Below are positions 20,379 to 30,073 of a stretch of DNA of 64,000 nt, piece by piece. The stretch lies in NCBI RefSeq assembly GCF_005222485.1, contig NZ_CP029078.1:4801501-4865500 (forward strand), read 5' to 3'. This stretch comes from Streptomyces griseoviridis (lineage in GTDB: Bacteria > Actinomycetota > Actinomycetes > Streptomycetales > Streptomycetaceae). The notes under the pieces were generated by a model. It searched no databases. It saw only the letters and a program-made list of their open reading frames with translations, and was not told the DNA's origin. The translations under genes were made by a program, and so were the position numbers. How positions within the stretch are numbered: the first letter of the stretch is position 1; each line of letters opens with the position of its first letter.

Positions 20379-21362
20379 TCAGGGCTCCTGCCTCAGAATC
20401 CCCGACTGGGCTATCAGGTAGCCGAGTTGGGCGCGGCTGCCGCTGCCGAGGGCGCTGGCGAGCTTGGCGATGTGGGCGCGGCAGGTGCGCACGTTCATGC
20501 CGAGCCGGCGGGCGATGGCCTCGTCGACATGGCCCTCGATCAGGAGCTTGGCGATGGAGTGCTGGATCTCGGTGATGCCGTCGGGGGCGGTCTCGTAGGG
20601 GGCGCCGGCGCTGAGCGGGACGGCGCGGTCCCACATGAACTCGAAGAACTTGACGAGGTAGCGCACCAGCCCCGGGTGGCGCAGTTCCAGGGCGACCTGG
20701 CCGTCGTCGCTGATCGGGATGAAGGCGACCGTCTCGTCGCAGATGATGAGCCGTCCGACCAGTTCGTCGATGGTGCGGTACTCGACCTTGCCGCTGGCGA
20801 ACTGGGCGACGTAGGCGAGGGTCTCGGGGCTGTGCCGTGCGGTGTGCTGGTAGAGGGTGCGGATGCGGCAGCCGCGTTCGATCAGCGGCCGGTCCCGCTC
20901 CAGGCCCTGGACCAGGGTGTGTTCGAGGCGGCGGCGGCTCGGCTGGACGGTGAGCATCTCCGACTGGCACTGGGCGGTGGCCAGATCGAGCGCCGCGTTG
21001 ATCCGGTCGATGCCCTCCAGGACGGTGATCGAGTGGGTGGTGGCCGAGACCTGGGCGCTCAGTGCCATGAATGGCTCGAAAGCCTCGGCCAGCTCCATCG
21101 ACAGCCGGCGGTGCTGCGTGATCTCGTGCTCGATCGGGTTGACGCGCTGGGCCAGCGCGATCGACGGCGGCACAGGGCGGAGCCATTTGTCGTCGTCAGG
21201 GTCGGGGTGCAGGAGCGCGAACTCCATCAGGCAGGGCGCCGATTCCACGTCATCCCGGGCAATGCGCCCCGTGCGGAGAGCGTTTCCGTAGAGACGGCGG
21301 CCCTCGTCGCACATGGCGGTCAGCGCATGAGGATGTGTCCGCTTAGTCTCGCTTGTGGCCAA
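20379..21362 (-). CDS. LuxR-type HTH regulator, paralog 3
   Basis: Regulator of 327 residues, first gene of the leftward operon. It has MLTVQPSRRRLEHTLVQGL, CDETVAFIPISDDGQVALEL and a C-terminal helix-turn-helix (ITEIQHSIAKLLIEGHVDEA then IARRLGMNVRTCRAHIAKL). Initiation is at TTG 21362, preceded by GGTGGAG; no ATG lies nearby in frame. It is divergent from the exported DSTW-repeat peptide gene (113-bp gap), so the shared intergenic region is a natural target for one or more of the three regulators. The sensory domain is somewhat less like paralogs 1 and 2. Confidence 0.83.
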   Translation of the reverse strand: MATSETKRTHPHALTAMCDEGRRLYGNALRTGRIARDDVESAPCLMEFALLHPDPDDDKWLRPVPPSIALAQRVNPIEHEITQHRRLSMELAEAFEPFMALSAQVSATTHSITVLEGIDRINAALDLATAQCQSEMLTVQPSRRRLEHTLVQGLERDRPLIERGCRIRTLYQHTARHSPETLAYVAQFASGKVEYRTIDELVGRLIICDETVAFIPISDDGQVALELRHPGLVRYLVKFFEFMWDRAVPLSAGAPYETAPDGITEIQHSIAKLLIEGHVDEAIARRLGMNVRTCRAHIAKLASALGSGSRAQLGYLIAQSGILRQEP

Positions 21363-21474
21363 ATCTCCACCCCCCAGGGTCCTGAACGTGCAGGAACATG
21401 ATGCATCGATTGTGTGGCCATGACGTGCCGGAATGGGCCATCGTCGTAGTCGACGGGGGAGAGGTGACCTTCAA
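21363..21474. promoter_or_regulatory. Divergent control region of the LuxR and DSTW-peptide operons
   Basis: TGTGGCCA occurs twice in direct orientation (about 21354-21361 and 21412-21420). TCCTG-N6-CAGGA (about 21388-21403) and the palindrome GATGCATC lie between them. These are plausible binding sites for the adjacent regulators. The ribosome-binding site GGGGAGAGG for the peptide gene is at about 21456-21464. Confidence 0.4.
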
Positions 21475-21849
21475 ATGAGGACGAAGCCGACTATGCATAA
21501 GAGAATGCTTCGCTCGGCGCTTGTCGCCGCCTTCTCCGTAGCCGTGGCCCTCGGCACGCTGACCGGCCTGGCGGGAACGAAGGACGACGTCCGAGCGGAC
21601 AGTACCTGGCGCAGCACCGTGGCCGCGGGGGTGCCGGGAGACAGCACCTGGCTCGCGTCGGCCGCCGCGGTGCCCGGAGACAGCACCTGGTTCGCGTCGG
21701 CCGCCGGCGTACCGGGAGACAGCACCTGGGTGGTGCGGGCGTCCGACGGCACCCCCGGCGACAGTACGTGGGTGGTGACGGCGTCCGACCGGACGCAGGA
21801 CGACAGCACCTGGAGCGTGGACGACAGCACCTGGGCCGTCGAGTCATGA
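21475..21849 (+). CDS. Exported peptide precursor with seven DSTW repeats
   Basis: Protein of 124 residues of no recognised family. A basic start (MHKRMLRS) and a hydrophobic stretch (ALVAAFSVAVALGTLTGLAG) form a signal peptide, with possible cleavage after VRA. The rest is a repeat array: DSTW occurs seven times, with the first five spaced 13-15 residues apart as VPG-DSTW-x(V/A)SAA type units and the last two close together (DSTWSVDDSTWAVES). Conserved Asp, Ser, Thr and Trp amid variable small residues suggest either a multi-core modified peptide precursor, a processed signalling peptide, or a wall-associated repeat protein. ATG 21475 has a good ribosome-binding site. It is coupled by ATGA to the next gene. 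Confidence 0.75.
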   Translation: MRTKPTMHKRMLRSALVAAFSVAVALGTLTGLAGTKDDVRADSTWRSTVAAGVPGDSTWLASAAAVPGDSTWFASAAGVPGDSTWVVRASDGTPGDSTWVVTASDRTQDDSTWSVDDSTWAVES

Positions 21850-22181
21850 CCACGCCTCCCGACGACCGGTCCTTCCGTCGCGAAATGGCCACGGCCTACC
21901 GCTCCGGCTGGCACTTCATCGACCTGGTCACCGCGATCCCCCACCCGGGTGACTCGCTGATGGTGACGGTGTTCGGCGAGCCGGTGGTCGTGACGCGTGA
22001 CGAGGACGAGGACGTACGGGCGTACCGGTGTCTGCGGCGGCCTCGGGGGGCGCCGCAGCCGGTGAGGTGTGCCATCCGGTACGGAATGATTTTTGTGAAC
22101 CTTGATCAACGAGACCACAGGCTGGTGGAGTCGGAGGCCCCCACCCCGCGAACCATCTCAGCCACCCCCCGCAGTGCCTGA
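21846..22181 (+). CDS. Truncated Rieske-like protein without iron-sulfur ligands
   Basis: Protein of 111 residues, translationally coupled (ATGA) to the DSTW precursor. The first 65 residues (GWHFIDLVTAIPHPGDSL, then VTVFGEPVVVTRDEDEDVRA) read like the start of the Rieske domain of ring-hydroxylating oxygenases. Where Cys-X-His and Cys-X2-His ligands should follow, the chain has YRCLRRPRGAPQPVRCAIRY and moves straight to YGMIFVNLDQRDH, which normally comes after the cluster. No His ligand remains, so it cannot bind a normal 2Fe-2S cluster. It may be a binding or scaffold domain for the peptide. Assignment is from pattern memory. Confidence 0.65.
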   Translation: MTTPPDDRSFRREMATAYRSGWHFIDLVTAIPHPGDSLMVTVFGEPVVVTRDEDEDVRAYRCLRRPRGAPQPVRCAIRYGMIFVNLDQRDHRLVESEAPTPRTISATPRSA

Positions 22182-22224
22182 CGCGATTCCCCCGTCGTAA
22201 CAGATCGCTCAGGCGCTTCCCCCC

Positions 22225-22265
22225 GCAGCGGCGTCACCGTGACCTGAACACGGTGACGCCGCTGC
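22225..22265 (+). terminator. Strong terminator after the DSTW operon
   Basis: A perfect 17-bp stem (22225-22241 with 22249-22265) with a 7-nt loop is followed by AGTTTT. Confidence 0.92.
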
Positions 22266-22330
22266 AGTTTTGGGCGGGTTCGGCCCACTGTCGACCGGAA
22301 CGCCCCGCGCGCGTGAGTGGCTGAAAGCAA

Positions 22331-22744
22331 TCAGCCGTGGCCCATGGTCCGGGTCAGCCGGATCTCGATGACCACGCGCGCCGGATTGGGCGAGGGCGTC
22401 CGCCGGTAACGCTCCGCGTACCGCCGTTCCGCCTCCGCGACCGCGTCCGGGTCGGTCCGCACCACCGCCACGCCTTCGAGCGTCGCCCACCGCCGCCCGT
22501 CCACCTGGCACACCGCCACCCGCGCCCCGCCGGGTCCGGCCGCCAGGACGTTGCGCACCTTCCGGCTCGTCGAACTGGCGATGACCCGCGCCAGCCCCGC
22601 CTCCGGTTCGTAGGTGACGCCGACCGGGACGACGTGCGGGGTGCCGTCCGGGCGCGGGGTGGTCAGCGTGCAGAGATGCCGTTCACGCCAGAAGCCGAGG
22701 TACGCGGGGTCGAGAGCGCCGGGGTGTCGCGCGGGGGTCGCCAT
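22331..22744 (-). CDS. PPOX-class F420/FMN-dependent oxidoreductase
   Basis: Small split-barrel protein of 137 residues. LGFWRERHLCTLTTPRPDGTPHVVPVG is shared by pyridoxamine-oxidase-like proteins; it is given here only as a pattern beginning FWRERHLCTLTTPRPDG. STSRKVRNV is the cofactor phosphate-binding stretch seen in actinobacterial F420-dependent reductases of the FDOR-B type. The C-terminal ARVVIEIRLTRTMGHG completes the barrel. Substrate unknown. It faces the DSTW operon across the terminator at 22225-22265 and is divergent from clpB, separated by a tandem-repeat block. Confidence 0.85.
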   Translation of the reverse strand: MATPARHPGALDPAYLGFWRERHLCTLTTPRPDGTPHVVPVGVTYEPEAGLARVIASSTSRKVRNVLAAGPGGARVAVCQVDGRRWATLEGVAVVRTDPDAVAEAERRYAERYRRTPSPNPARVVIEIRLTRTMGHG

Positions 22745-22784
22745 GGCCGGAACCTAGCGGATGGGCGGGGGCGGACGGGGCGGG

Positions 22785-22907
22785 GAATCACCGGGAGGGG
22801 GTCAAGGGGTGCCGGCGTGGCGAATCACCGGGAGGGGGTCAGGGGGGTCCGGGTCGGCGAATCACCGGGAGGGGGTCAGGGGGGCCCGGGGCGGCGAATC
22901 ACCGGTA
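22785..22907. repeat. 37-bp tandem repeat upstream of clpB
   Basis: GAATCACCGGGAGGGGGTCA begins at 22785, 22822 and 22859, exactly 37 bp apart, with a partial fourth copy (GAATCACCGG) at 22896. The variable part of each unit is G-rich. The array ends 18 bp before the clpB HAIR operator. Confidence 0.92.
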
Positions 22908-22924
22908 ACGGAGTCCCCCGCTGC

Positions 22925-22969
22925 CTTGAGTGGAATAGACTCAACTTTGTGTACGCTGACTGAGTCAGC
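22925..22969 (+). promoter_or_regulatory. clpB promoter region with HAIR operator and a second palindrome
   Basis: CTTGAGT-N7-ACTCAAC (22925-22945) is an HspR-type HAIR with one mismatch. The TTGAGT inside it can serve as the -35. GCTGACT-G-AGTCAGC (22955-22969) is a perfect inverted repeat just downstream and may be a second regulatory site. Confidence 0.88.
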
Positions 22970-23008
22970 AAGGGACCAGCAGGAGCGGCAGCGGAGGAGA
23001 GAACGAAC

Positions 23009-25606
<2,598 letters not shown>

Positions 25607-25800
25607 CCGGTGGGTCGGCCGTGCGGAAGCGGGTACTCGGCCCCCGGCCGTCCCGGGCGCCGGGGAGGCCGGCCGGGGCCGACACGGTCCGGCCGCCCGA
25701 CCGGATCGTGTCAGCCCACGGCTGACAGGCTCGGCGGGGCTTGCCACGCACCTCCCCGGATGGGGGAGGATGACGGAATCCGTATGAAGGGAAAAACACG

Positions 25801-26334
25801 GTGACCATCGACCCGTCCTCGATTCCTCACTTCGGGGGCCAGCCCGAGCCGCAGCCCCAAGGGCCGGCGGGCCCCGTAGTCCCGGATCAGGACCTCGTGA
25901 AGCAGCTCCTCGACCAGATGGAGCTCAAGTACGTCGTCGACGACGAGGGAGACCTCGCGGCGCCGTGGGAGCAGTTCCGTACGTACTTCATGTTCCGCGG
26001 CGAGGGCGACCAGCAGGTCTTCTCGGTGCGGACGTTCTACGACCGGCCCCACCAGATCGACGAGAAGCCCACGCTCCTCGAATCGATCGACGACTGGAAC
26101 CGGCGCACCCTGTGGCCCAAGGTGTACACCCACACCCACGACGACGGGACCGTCCGGCTGATCGGTGAGGCGCAGATGCTCATCGGCACCGGCGTCAGCC
26201 TGGAGCACTTCGTGTCCTCCACGGTCAGCTGGGTGCGCGCCGCCATCGAGTTCGACAAGTGGCTGGTCGAGCAGCTCGGCCTGGAGGAGGACGTCAACGA
26301 CGCCGACGAGAAGCCCGGCGACGACGAGGCGTAG
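25801..26334 (+). CDS. YbjN-domain protein
   Basis: Cytoplasmic protein of 177 residues with a YbjN/type III chaperone-like fold. After a Pro/Gln-rich start, the domain runs from about residue 30 (QDLVKQLLDQMELKYVVDDE) through DWNRRTLWPKVYTHTHDDG to SSTVSWVRAAIEFDKWL, ending in an acidic tail. GTG 25801 is preceded by GAAGGGA. Families of this kind are often chaperone-like, but no function is established here. A short inverted repeat (GTCAGCC-CAC-GGCTGAC, 25710-25726) lies upstream. Confidence 0.82.
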   Translation: MTIDPSSIPHFGGQPEPQPQGPAGPVVPDQDLVKQLLDQMELKYVVDDEGDLAAPWEQFRTYFMFRGEGDQQVFSVRTFYDRPHQIDEKPTLLESIDDWNRRTLWPKVYTHTHDDGTVRLIGEAQMLIGTGVSLEHFVSSTVSWVRAAIEFDKWLVEQLGLEEDVNDADEKPGDDEA

Positions 26335-26376
26335 TCCGCCGCCGGCTCCGGCCTCCCCCGGGTCGTCCGCCCGCCG

Positions 26377-27576
26377 CTACAGAGGCGTGCGGGCGACGAC
26401 CAGCAGATAGGCCCCGTAGCAGAACGAGAGCCCGGCCAGGGCGCAGACCACCACGGTCGCGTGCCAGGGCCGGGCTCTGGCCGTCCGGGTCAGCGCCCGC
26501 GCCAGCGGCAGCAGCAGCGGGAACGCCGGCAGCAGGAACCGCGGCTTGCACTCGAAGAACCCCGAACCGCCCAGCGCGACCAGCAGCAGCACCCCGCTGT
26601 GGACGACCAGCGGCAGCGGCGCCCGGTCGGCGATCAGCAGCGCGAACAGCACCATCGCCGCCGCCACGATCACCATCGTCATCGGGAAGACCAGCCGGTC
26701 GCCGTGGAGCAGCAGGTGGCGGACGAAGCGCAGCGAGCCGCGCCCCAGGTCGAAGCGGGAGCCCCACAGGCGCTGCACCTCGAAGTAGCCGCCCGGCAGA
26801 TCGCCCTCCCGGTGGCCCACCCACAGCACGTACCCGGCCCAGCCGGTGGGCGCGAGCGCCGCGCCCGTCCACAGCCTGTGGGTAACTTTTCCGCCCGCCC
26901 GCCACACCCCGCGGGCCTCCCACGCCGCCGCGGCCAGCACCGCCGCCGCGACCGCGAACCCGTTCGGCCGGGAGAGGCCCGCGAGTGCCGCCAGCGCCCC
27001 CGCCCACAGCCAGTGCCTGGCCAGCACCGCGTACAGCGACCACGCGGCGAACGCGGTGAGCACCGGCTCGGTGTACGCCATCGACAGCACGATCGAGTGC
27101 GGCAGCAGCCCCCACAGCAGCACCAGCGCCGTCGCCGTCGCCCGCCCGTACAGCCGGGCGCCCAGCGCGTACAGACCGCACGCGGCGACCGAGGCGGCCA
27201 GCCACGACACCACGAGCCCGGCCACGCCCGCGCTCCACGGTCCCGCCTCCGTGGCCACCCGCACCAGCGCCGGGTAGAGCGGGAAGAACGCCAGGTCGCT
27301 GTGGGCCGTCCCGGGCCCGTAGACCTCGGTGAGCCCGTATCCGTGGGCGGCGATGCCCAGGTACCACAGGGAGTCCCAGGACCGGCTCAGCAGCGTGAGC
27401 GGATGCCGTCCGGTCGCCCAGGCGGCCGCCGCCAGCGCGACGACGCCCAGCAGTCTGACGACGGTGAAGAGTCCGAGGGCCCGCGCCGCGTCGCCGGCCA
27501 CGGACAGCCGCGCCCGCCCGGCGGCGCCCGGCCGCTCCCTGCGGGACGGGGGGACGAGGGTGCTCGCATGGGTCAC
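26377..27576 (-). CDS. PIG-V-like mannosyltransferase, polytopic membrane protein
   Basis: Integral membrane glycosyltransferase of the C-type fold, 399 residues, with about 9-10 hydrophobic helices. SWDSLWYLGIAAHGYG and SDLAFFPLYPALVRV match the N-terminal loop conserved in PIG-V/GPI mannosyltransferase 2-like proteins, where Asp is thought to act in catalysis. In actinobacteria such enzymes use polyprenol-phosphate mannose for lipoglycans or glycoproteins. GTG 27576 is chosen because longer starts add a non-conserved Ser/Pro stretch. The C-terminus (FFECKPRFLLPAFPLLLPLA) is characteristic. It is a single gene with no visible partner. Confidence 0.82.
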   Translation of the reverse strand: MTHASTLVPPSRRERPGAAGRARLSVAGDAARALGLFTVVRLLGVVALAAAAWATGRHPLTLLSRSWDSLWYLGIAAHGYGLTEVYGPGTAHSDLAFFPLYPALVRVATEAGPWSAGVAGLVVSWLAASVAACGLYALGARLYGRATATALVLLWGLLPHSIVLSMAYTEPVLTAFAAWSLYAVLARHWLWAGALAALAGLSRPNGFAVAAAVLAAAAWEARGVWRAGGKVTHRLWTGAALAPTGWAGYVLWVGHREGDLPGGYFEVQRLWGSRFDLGRGSLRFVRHLLLHGDRLVFPMTMVIVAAAMVLFALLIADRAPLPLVVHSGVLLLVALGGSGFFECKPRFLLPAFPLLLPLARALTRTARARPWHATVVVCALAGLSFCYGAYLLVVARTPL

Positions 27577-27709
27577 ACCGGAACAGTGCCGGGTGAACGG
27601 GCCGAACACGGGTGTTCCGCGCCCGGAGGACGGCGGATTCGACCCGTCCGGCACGGCACGGCGCCGGGCCGCCGCCCGGACGACGCCCGGGTCACCCCCG
27701 ACCGGAGGC

Positions 27710-27790
27710 TCAGACGCCCGCCTTCAGCCGCGTGACCGCCTCCTGGAGGACCGACGTGCGCTTGCGGAAAGGTCACGGTGCGCACCGGGC
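27710..27790 (-). pseudogene. 3' remnant of an aminotransferase gene
   Basis: Read on the minus strand, bases 27769 to 27710 encode FRKRTSVLQEAVTRLKAGV then TGA. This aligns with the last residues of the nearby aminotransferase (FCKRKDVLEEAVARLRRLAV, 28754-29944). One base further upstream in a shifted frame, GPVRTVTF continues the similarity, which implies a single-base insertion. Nothing more of the gene is left; the Phd/RelE module starts right after it. It looks like a second aminotransferase copy cut away by acquisition of that module. Confidence 0.7.
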
Positions 27791-27805
27791 CGTCGGGGAG
27801 TCTCC

Positions 27806-27840
27806 TTGAAATCAGATCGTGATCTGAGTAAGCTCTGATT
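27806..27840 (+). promoter_or_regulatory. Leaderless TA promoter with operator in the spacer
   Basis: The -35 TTGAAA (27806-27811) and -10 TAAGCT (27829-27834) are 17 bp apart. The spacer contains the perfect inverted repeat TCAGATC-GT-GATCTGA (27812-27827). The ATG at 27841 falls at the expected start of transcription. Confidence 0.78.
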
Positions 27841-28326
27841 ATGTCTACCGCGCGTCTGGAAGCAGAAACGGAATCCGTCTCCTTCACCGATCTGTCCCGC
27901 AACCCCAAAGGCGTCGCGGCCAGAGCTGCTGCTCTCGGGCGGCTTCGGGTCACCCATCGGGACGCGCCGGACATGGTGCTGACCACGGCCGTACGCGCGG
28001 AGGGCGCGGAGGAGAACCTGACCACCGCCTCCCGGCTTTTCCTCGCACTGATGAAGCAGGACGACGGTGCCAGGGCGCTCCTCCTCGCACTGCCCGAGGT
28101 GTTCCCCTGGGCGCGGCACCTGGACGCGGAAGAGGTTCGGGCCTTCACTGTCGAGCTTCTTGGAGCGCTGTCGGACGCCGCCGAACTGGGGGCGGGAGAG
28201 GCCGTGCACCGCGCGATCGTCTCCTGGCGCGCCACGGCTCGCATCAATGCCGATCCCGAGCAGCTCGGGGAATCGCTGCGTCCGCTCGACGGTGATGACC
28301 TCGGTCAGGTCGAGGTGCGTGGGTGA
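27841..28326 (+). CDS. Phd-like antitoxin with C-terminal extension
   Basis: Protein of 161 residues, predicted antitoxin. The start (SVSFTDLSRNPKGVAARAAA, then LGRLRVTHRDAPDMVL) follows the Phd/YefM pattern, where a short DNA-binding domain is followed by a toxin-neutralising helix. The remaining 100 residues (LFLALMKQDDGARALLLALP and onward) are helical and longer than usual for Phd. It overlaps the downstream toxin by GTGA and is preceded by a palindromic operator in the promoter spacer. No ribosome-binding site is present, as expected for a leaderless gene. Confidence 0.78.
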   Translation: MSTARLEAETESVSFTDLSRNPKGVAARAAALGRLRVTHRDAPDMVLTTAVRAEGAEENLTTASRLFLALMKQDDGARALLLALPEVFPWARHLDAEEVRAFTVELLGALSDAAELGAGEAVHRAIVSWRATARINADPEQLGESLRPLDGDDLGQVEVRG

Positions 28327-28673
28327 GCCCGAAGAAAGGAGACCGAGTCAGCGTTCCGCCCCTCAACGGGTGGAACGTCGTCTTCGGCACCACGGAGGCG
28401 GTGACGGGCTGGGAAGAGCTGTGTCGTGTGGCCCTGCCGAGCGCGCATCGCTGCCTGGACGCTCTCCGAAGTGACCCTCTGACCCGGGCCAACTGGAATC
28501 GCCAGCACCAGTTGCGCGGCAGGCACGCCACCAAAGTGTGGAAAGGCTCCGACCTGGAGCAGTGGGAGTACGAGGTCACCAGTGGTGGTCGAGTGCGCTA
28601 CCTGGTCAGCGCGGAGACCTCCACCGTGATCCTCGTGTACGCCTCCCCGCGGCATCCCAAAGACACCGAGTGA
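28323..28673 (+). CDS. RelE/ParE-like toxin
   Basis: Protein of 116 residues, likely the toxin of the module. GWEELCRVALPSAHRCLDAL, SDPLTRANWNRQHQL and TKVWKGSDLEQWEYEVTSGG followed by RVRYLVSAETSTVILVYASP fit the RelE/ParE fold: two helices, then a beta sheet with basic residues and a C-terminal hydrophobic strand (VILVYASPRHPKD). RelE proteins cut mRNA on ribosomes while ParE proteins poison gyrase; which applies here is not decided. It starts at GTG inside the antitoxin stop codon. Confidence 0.78.
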   Translation: MSPKKGDRVSVPPLNGWNVVFGTTEAVTGWEELCRVALPSAHRCLDALRSDPLTRANWNRQHQLRGRHATKVWKGSDLEQWEYEVTSGGRVRYLVSAETSTVILVYASPRHPKDTE

Positions 28674-28753
28674 ACCGTGGCCGCTTCGGGAGCGGGCCTT
28701 GAGCAGGCCCCGCGCCCGGAAGCACACCGGCGGCGCTCCTTTCGCGCCCCCTG

Positions 28754-29944
28754 TCAGACCGCCAGTCGCCGGAGGCGGGCGACCGCTTCTTCCAACACGT
28801 CCTTCCGCTTGCAGAACGCGAAGCGTACGAACGGTGCTCCCTCCTCGCGGTGGTCGTAGAACACCGCGTTGGGGATGGCCACCACGCCCGCCCGTTCCGG
28901 CAGGGCGCGGCAGAACGCGAAGCCGTCGCTCTCGCCCAGGGGCCGGATGTCGGTGGTGACGAAGTAGGTGCCGGCCGGTTTGAAGACCCCGAACCCGGCG
29001 TCCGCGAGACCCTCGGCGAGCAGATCGCGCTTGGCCAGCATGTCCGCGCGGAAGTCGGCGAAGTAGCTGTCGGGCAGCGCCAGCGCCTCGGCGACCGCGT
29101 ACTGGAACGGGCCGGACGCCACGTAGGTCAGGAACTGCTTCGCGGAGCGCACCGCCGTCACCAGCGGGGGCGCGGCCGTCACCCAGCCCACCTTCCAGCC
29201 GGTGAACGAGAACGTCTTGCCGGCCGAGCCGATCGTCACCGTCCGCTCCCGCATCCCGGGGAAGGCCGCGAGCGGCAGGTGTTCGGCGTCGTCGAAGACC
29301 AGGTGTTCGTACACCTCGTCCGTCACCACCAGCAGGTCCCGCTCGACGGCCAGCTCCGCGATCGCCGTCAGCTCCTCGCGGGTGAGGACCGTGCCGGTCG
29401 GGTTGTGCGGGGTGTTGATCAGCAGCAGCCGGGTGCGGTCGGTGACGGCGGCCCGCAGCTCGTCCAGGTCGAGCCGGAACGCCCCCTCGTGCGGGCGCAG
29501 CGTGACCGGCACCCGGGTGCCGCCCGCCATCGCGACACTGGCCGCGTAGGAGTCGTAGTACGGCTCGAACGCAATCACCTCGTCGCCCGGCTCCACCAGC
29601 GCGAGCAGCGTCGCCGCGATGGCCTCGGTGGCGCCCGCCGTGACCAGGACCTCGGTGTCGGGGTCGTGGCTCAGGCCGTAGCGGCGCCGCTGGTGCGCGG
29701 CGATCGCGGTCCGCAGCTCCGGGACGCCGGGGCCCGGCGGGTACTGGTTGCCGCGACCCTCGCGCAGCGCGCGGACCGCCGCCTCGCGCACGGCCTCGGG
29801 GCCGTCCGTGTCGGGGAAGCCCTGGCCCAGGTTGATCGCGCCGGTGCGGGTGGCCAGCGCGGACATCTCCGCGAAGATCGTCGTCCCGAACTCGGCGAGA
29901 CGGCGGTTGAGCAGCGGGCGGGTGCTGGAGGTCATGCCCGTCAT
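28754..29944 (-). CDS. PLP-dependent aminotransferase, class I/II (KAT/YbdL-like)
   Basis: Fold-type I aminotransferase of 396 residues. It shows INLGQGFPDTDGPEAVREAA and NTPHNPTGTVL, with the PLP lysine in SAGKTFSFTGWKVGW (about residue 243) and Arg in VRFAFCKRK. SAGKTFSFTGWKVGW is characteristic of kynurenine aminotransferase/glutamine transaminase K and methionine aminotransferase YbdL. Possible substrates are aromatic or sulfur amino acids with 2-oxo acids; DapC is a further option in actinobacteria. A kynurenine pathway cluster lies at 39-42 kb, but no direct link is shown. ATG 29944 or 29935 can start it. Confidence 0.88.
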   Translation of the reverse strand: MTGMTSSTRPLLNRRLAEFGTTIFAEMSALATRTGAINLGQGFPDTDGPEAVREAAVRALREGRGNQYPPGPGVPELRTAIAAHQRRRYGLSHDPDTEVLVTAGATEAIAATLLALVEPGDEVIAFEPYYDSYAASVAMAGGTRVPVTLRPHEGAFRLDLDELRAAVTDRTRLLLINTPHNPTGTVLTREELTAIAELAVERDLLVVTDEVYEHLVFDDAEHLPLAAFPGMRERTVTIGSAGKTFSFTGWKVGWVTAAPPLVTAVRSAKQFLTYVASGPFQYAVAEALALPDSYFADFRADMLAKRDLLAEGLADAGFGVFKPAGTYFVTTDIRPLGESDGFAFCRALPERAGVVAIPNAVFYDHREEGAPFVRFAFCKRKDVLEEAVARLRRLAV

Positions 29945-30073
29945 CCTGCGCCGAAGCTCTGGAGTTCCTCAACTCTGCTTTGGCCCGTGAGACGACCGGG
30001 CATCTGCCGGGCACGCACGGAACCAGGCACCCACGGGGGGTTGCTTCGGGGGACTCGGAAGGACGGTGGCGCC

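Noticed and set aside
28850..30073. Upstream extension of the Cys/His-rich protein to base 28850
   Set aside because: The extra frame is antisense to the aminotransferase gene; ATG 30074 has its own ribosome-binding site.
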